Source of the DNA: Halomonas sp.
GTDB lineage: Bacteria > Pseudomonadota > Gammaproteobacteria > Pseudomonadales > Halomonadaceae
Length of the DNA stretch: 6,457 nucleotides
Assembly (NCBI GenBank): GCA_007129225.1
Contig: SKVX01000044.1
Span: 1 to 6,457, forward strand
Reading direction: 5' to 3'
The notes under the pieces are model-generated. The model was not told where the DNA came from. It ran no database searches and saw only the letters and a list, made by a program, of their open reading frames with translations. The translations under genes and the position numbers were made by a program. How positions within the stretch are numbered: position 1 is the first letter of the stretch; every line of letters begins with the position of its first letter. This document shows positions 4,762-6,457 of the stretch, one piece after another.

Positions 4762-6457
4762 TCAGCCGGCGCGCATCAGCGGGTCCGTGATCCCGATCAC
4801 ATAGAACGCGATCATGGCGATGGTGCCGGTGAACACCAGGTAGTAGATCGTCGGCAGGATCGTCTTGCGAATGGTTTCACCCTCGCGGCCGAGCAGCCCC
4901 ACGGTCGCAGACGCCGCCACCACGTTATGGATCGCGATCATGTTGCCTGCCGCGGCGCCCACGGCCTGCAGTGCCACCATCATCGCGGTAGAAACGCCCA
5001 ACTGCTGTGCCACGTTGAACTGGAACTCGGCCAGCATCAGGTTGGACACGGTATTGGAGCCGGCGATGAAGGCGCCCAGGCCGCCCACGGCCGGGGCGAA
5101 GAACGGATAGATATCGCCCACCCCGTCGGCCACGAACTGCGCCATGGCCACCGGCATGGAGACCAGGTCCGCCGCATTGACGCCGGAGTTGATCAGGATC
5201 CGCACCATGGGGATGGTGAAGATCAGCACGAAGCCGGCACCGAGGATGGTCTTCGAGGACTCGCCGAAGGCCGCCTTGAGCTCGCCCAGGCGCATCTTGT
5301 GCAGTAGGGCGGTAAGCAGCACCACCATCAGCAGGATGCCACCCGGAAGGTAGAGGGGCTGGATGCTGCCGGAGACCCCGGCCTCACCGAGGATATTGCT
5401 CCAGCCGAAGCTCAGTGACTGAAGCGCTTCGCGGAAGGGGTCGATGGTGCGGGAGGCGACCAGTATCACCGCCAGCAGCACGTAGGGAAGCCAGCCCATG
5501 AAGGTGGTAATCGGGGTCTTGCCCACGATGTCCTCGGTCTTGATCACCAGCTTGCCGATCCAGGCGTCCGGCCAGCTCTTGGCATCCGGGAAGTCCCAGG
5601 TGTCCTTGGGGATCAAGAAGCCCTTGCGCGCCGCGGGTACGACGATGGCCAGGCCCACGCCGGCGCCGATCATGGACGGGAATTCCGGGCCGAGCAGAAC
5701 GCCCGCCAGCATGTAGGGCACCACGAAGGCCACGCCGGCGAAGAGCGCGAAGGGGGCGATGGAGAGGCCTTCCCTCCAGGATCTGTTCGCGCCGAAGAAC
5801 TTGACCATGATCACCACCATGATCAGCGGCATCAGCACGCCGACGATGCCATGGATCACGGCCACCTCCGCGGCGATCAGGCGGAAGTACTCCAGCCAGG
5901 TATAGCCGCCGGCTTCCAGTGTTTCGGTGATGCCGTCACGGTTGATGCCGCCGGTAACGCCCACCACGATCGGGGTGCCCACGGCGCCGAAGGAGACCGG
6001 CGTGGACTGGATCATCATGCCCACCACCACGGCGGCCAGTGCCGGAAAGCCCAGTGCCACCATCAGCGGGGCGGCCACGGCGGCCGGGGTACCGAAGCCC
6101 GAGGCGCCCTCGATGAAGCAGCCGAACAGCCAGGCGACGATGATCGCCTGGACGCGACGGTCGGGACTGATGCCCGAGAACCCCTTGCGGATCGCAGTGA
6201 TGCCGCCGGAGTGCTTCAGGGTGTTGAGCAGCAGGATGGCCCCGAAGATGATCCAAAGGATCGACACGGTGAGGATCAGGCCCTGGAGGGTCGAGGCCAG
6301 TACCCGGTTGAAGCTCATGTCCCAGGCGAGCAGGGCGATGAGGGCGGTGACCACATAGACCGCCGGCATGGCGGTCTTTGCCGGCATGCGCAGGCCGATC
6401 AGCAGCACGCCGGCCAGGATCAGCGGCGTAAAGGCGAGTAGGGCAAGTGTCGTGTCC
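4762..6457 (-). CDS. lldP: L-lactate permease, LctP/LldP family (copy 2), N-terminus cut by window edge
   Basis: This is a second inner-membrane lactate/glycolate proton symporter, open to the right edge. 564 residues are visible, starting DTTLALLAFTPLILAG, and align without gaps to residues 5-568 of copy 1 (long-form numbering), so only two to four residues and the start codon are missing. An internal GTG at 6408 is not the start, because the open frame and its homology to copy 1 continue beyond it. By visual alignment about 56 of 564 residues differ (about 90% identity). Long blocks are identical, including the EGASGFGTP and AGSNTVSNLM motifs. Differences gather in the first 95 residues, the NRDGITET loop, the DAKSWPDA loop, and the segment after residue 320. 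It is transcribed toward copy 1 but separated from it by a strong hairpin and a 219-bp gap, so the two are probably separate or partly separate units. Its promoter lies outside the window. Confidence 0.92.
   Translation of the reverse strand, partial: DTTLALLAFTPLILAGVLLIGLRMPAKTAMPAVYVVTALIALLAWDMSFNRVLASTLQGLILTVSILWIIFGAILLLNTLKHSGGITAIRKGFSGISPDRRVQAIIVAWLFGCFIEGASGFGTPAAVAAPLMVALGFPALAAVVVGMMIQSTPVSFGAVGTPIVVGVTGGINRDGITETLEAGGYTWLEYFRLIAAEVAVIHGIVGVLMPLIMVVIMVKFFGANRSWREGLSIAPFALFAGVAFVVPYMLAGVLLGPEFPSMIGAGVGLAIVVPAARKGFLIPKDTWDFPDAKSWPDAWIGKLVIKTEDIVGKTPITTFMGWLPYVLLAVILVASRTIDPFREALQSLSFGWSNILGEAGVSGSIQPLYLPGGILLMVVLLTALLHKMRLGELKAAFGESSKTILGAGFVLIFTIPMVRILINSGVNAADLVSMPVAMAQFVADGVGDIYPFFAPAVGGLGAFIAGSNTVSNLMLAEFQFNVAQQLGVSTAMMVALQAVGAAAGNMIAIHNVVAASATVGLLGREGETIRKTILPTIYYLVFTGTIAMIAFYVIGITDPLMRAG

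Noticed and set aside
4565..4804. Short open frames in the gap between the permeases (minus 4565-4759, plus 4595-4804)
   Set aside because: Both run through the terminator hairpin, lack a clear ribosome-binding site and known motifs, and the plus-strand one overlaps the permease copy 2 end.
6406..6408. GTG at 6408 as the start of permease copy 2
   Set aside because: The frame stays open to the edge and the further 16 residues match the N-terminus of copy 1, so the real start is outside the window.

Overview
The window is a high-GC bacterial chromosomal segment with tightly packed metabolic genes. Its gene content and protein style suggest a gammaproteobacterium of the Halomonas/Pseudomonas kind. 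That placement is an inference from gene types and base composition, not from a marker gene. There is no rRNA, tRNA, CRISPR array, transposase or phage gene.

Layout. Three genes read rightward and two leftward, and the two groups converge. (1) Bases 1-338 (+) hold the C-terminal 111 residues of a large FAD/Fe-S oxidoreductase of the D-lactate dehydrogenase/glycolate oxidase type, ending in a cysteine-rich CCG domain. (2) Bases 443-1468 (+) encode a complete low-specificity L-threonine aldolase (ltaE). (3) Bases 1465-2733 (+) encode an amidase-signature hydrolase whose GTG start overlaps the ltaE stop by 4 bp (GTGA). (4) A perfect 14-bp inverted repeat at 2780-2815 sits between the converging genes and probably serves as a shared terminator. 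(5) Bases 2836-4536 (-) encode a complete lactate permease of the LctP/LldP family. (6) Bases 4543-4761 are a 219-bp gap holding the terminator of the upstream permease (16-bp perfect stem, 4700-4735) and the promoter region of the downstream one. That promoter region contains a TGGT-N3-ACCA palindrome of the FadR/LldR/PdhR operator type. (7) Bases 4762-6457 (-) encode a second lactate permease about 90% identical to the first. It runs off the right edge, with only two to four N-terminal residues missing.

How the genes fit together. The permeases would import lactate or glycolate by proton symport, and the truncated FAD/Fe-S enzyme is of the type that oxidises D-2-hydroxyacids such as D-lactate. 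The region therefore looks like a lactate/2-hydroxyacid utilisation locus. The threonine aldolase and amidase form a translationally coupled pair whose link to lactate is not evident; they may be a separate amino-acid or amide catabolic module.

I see no evidence for a new defence, mobile or regulatory system. The most interesting points are the tandem permease paralogs with mosaic DNA identity, the candidate LldR-type operator between them, and the unusual aldolase-amidase coupling.
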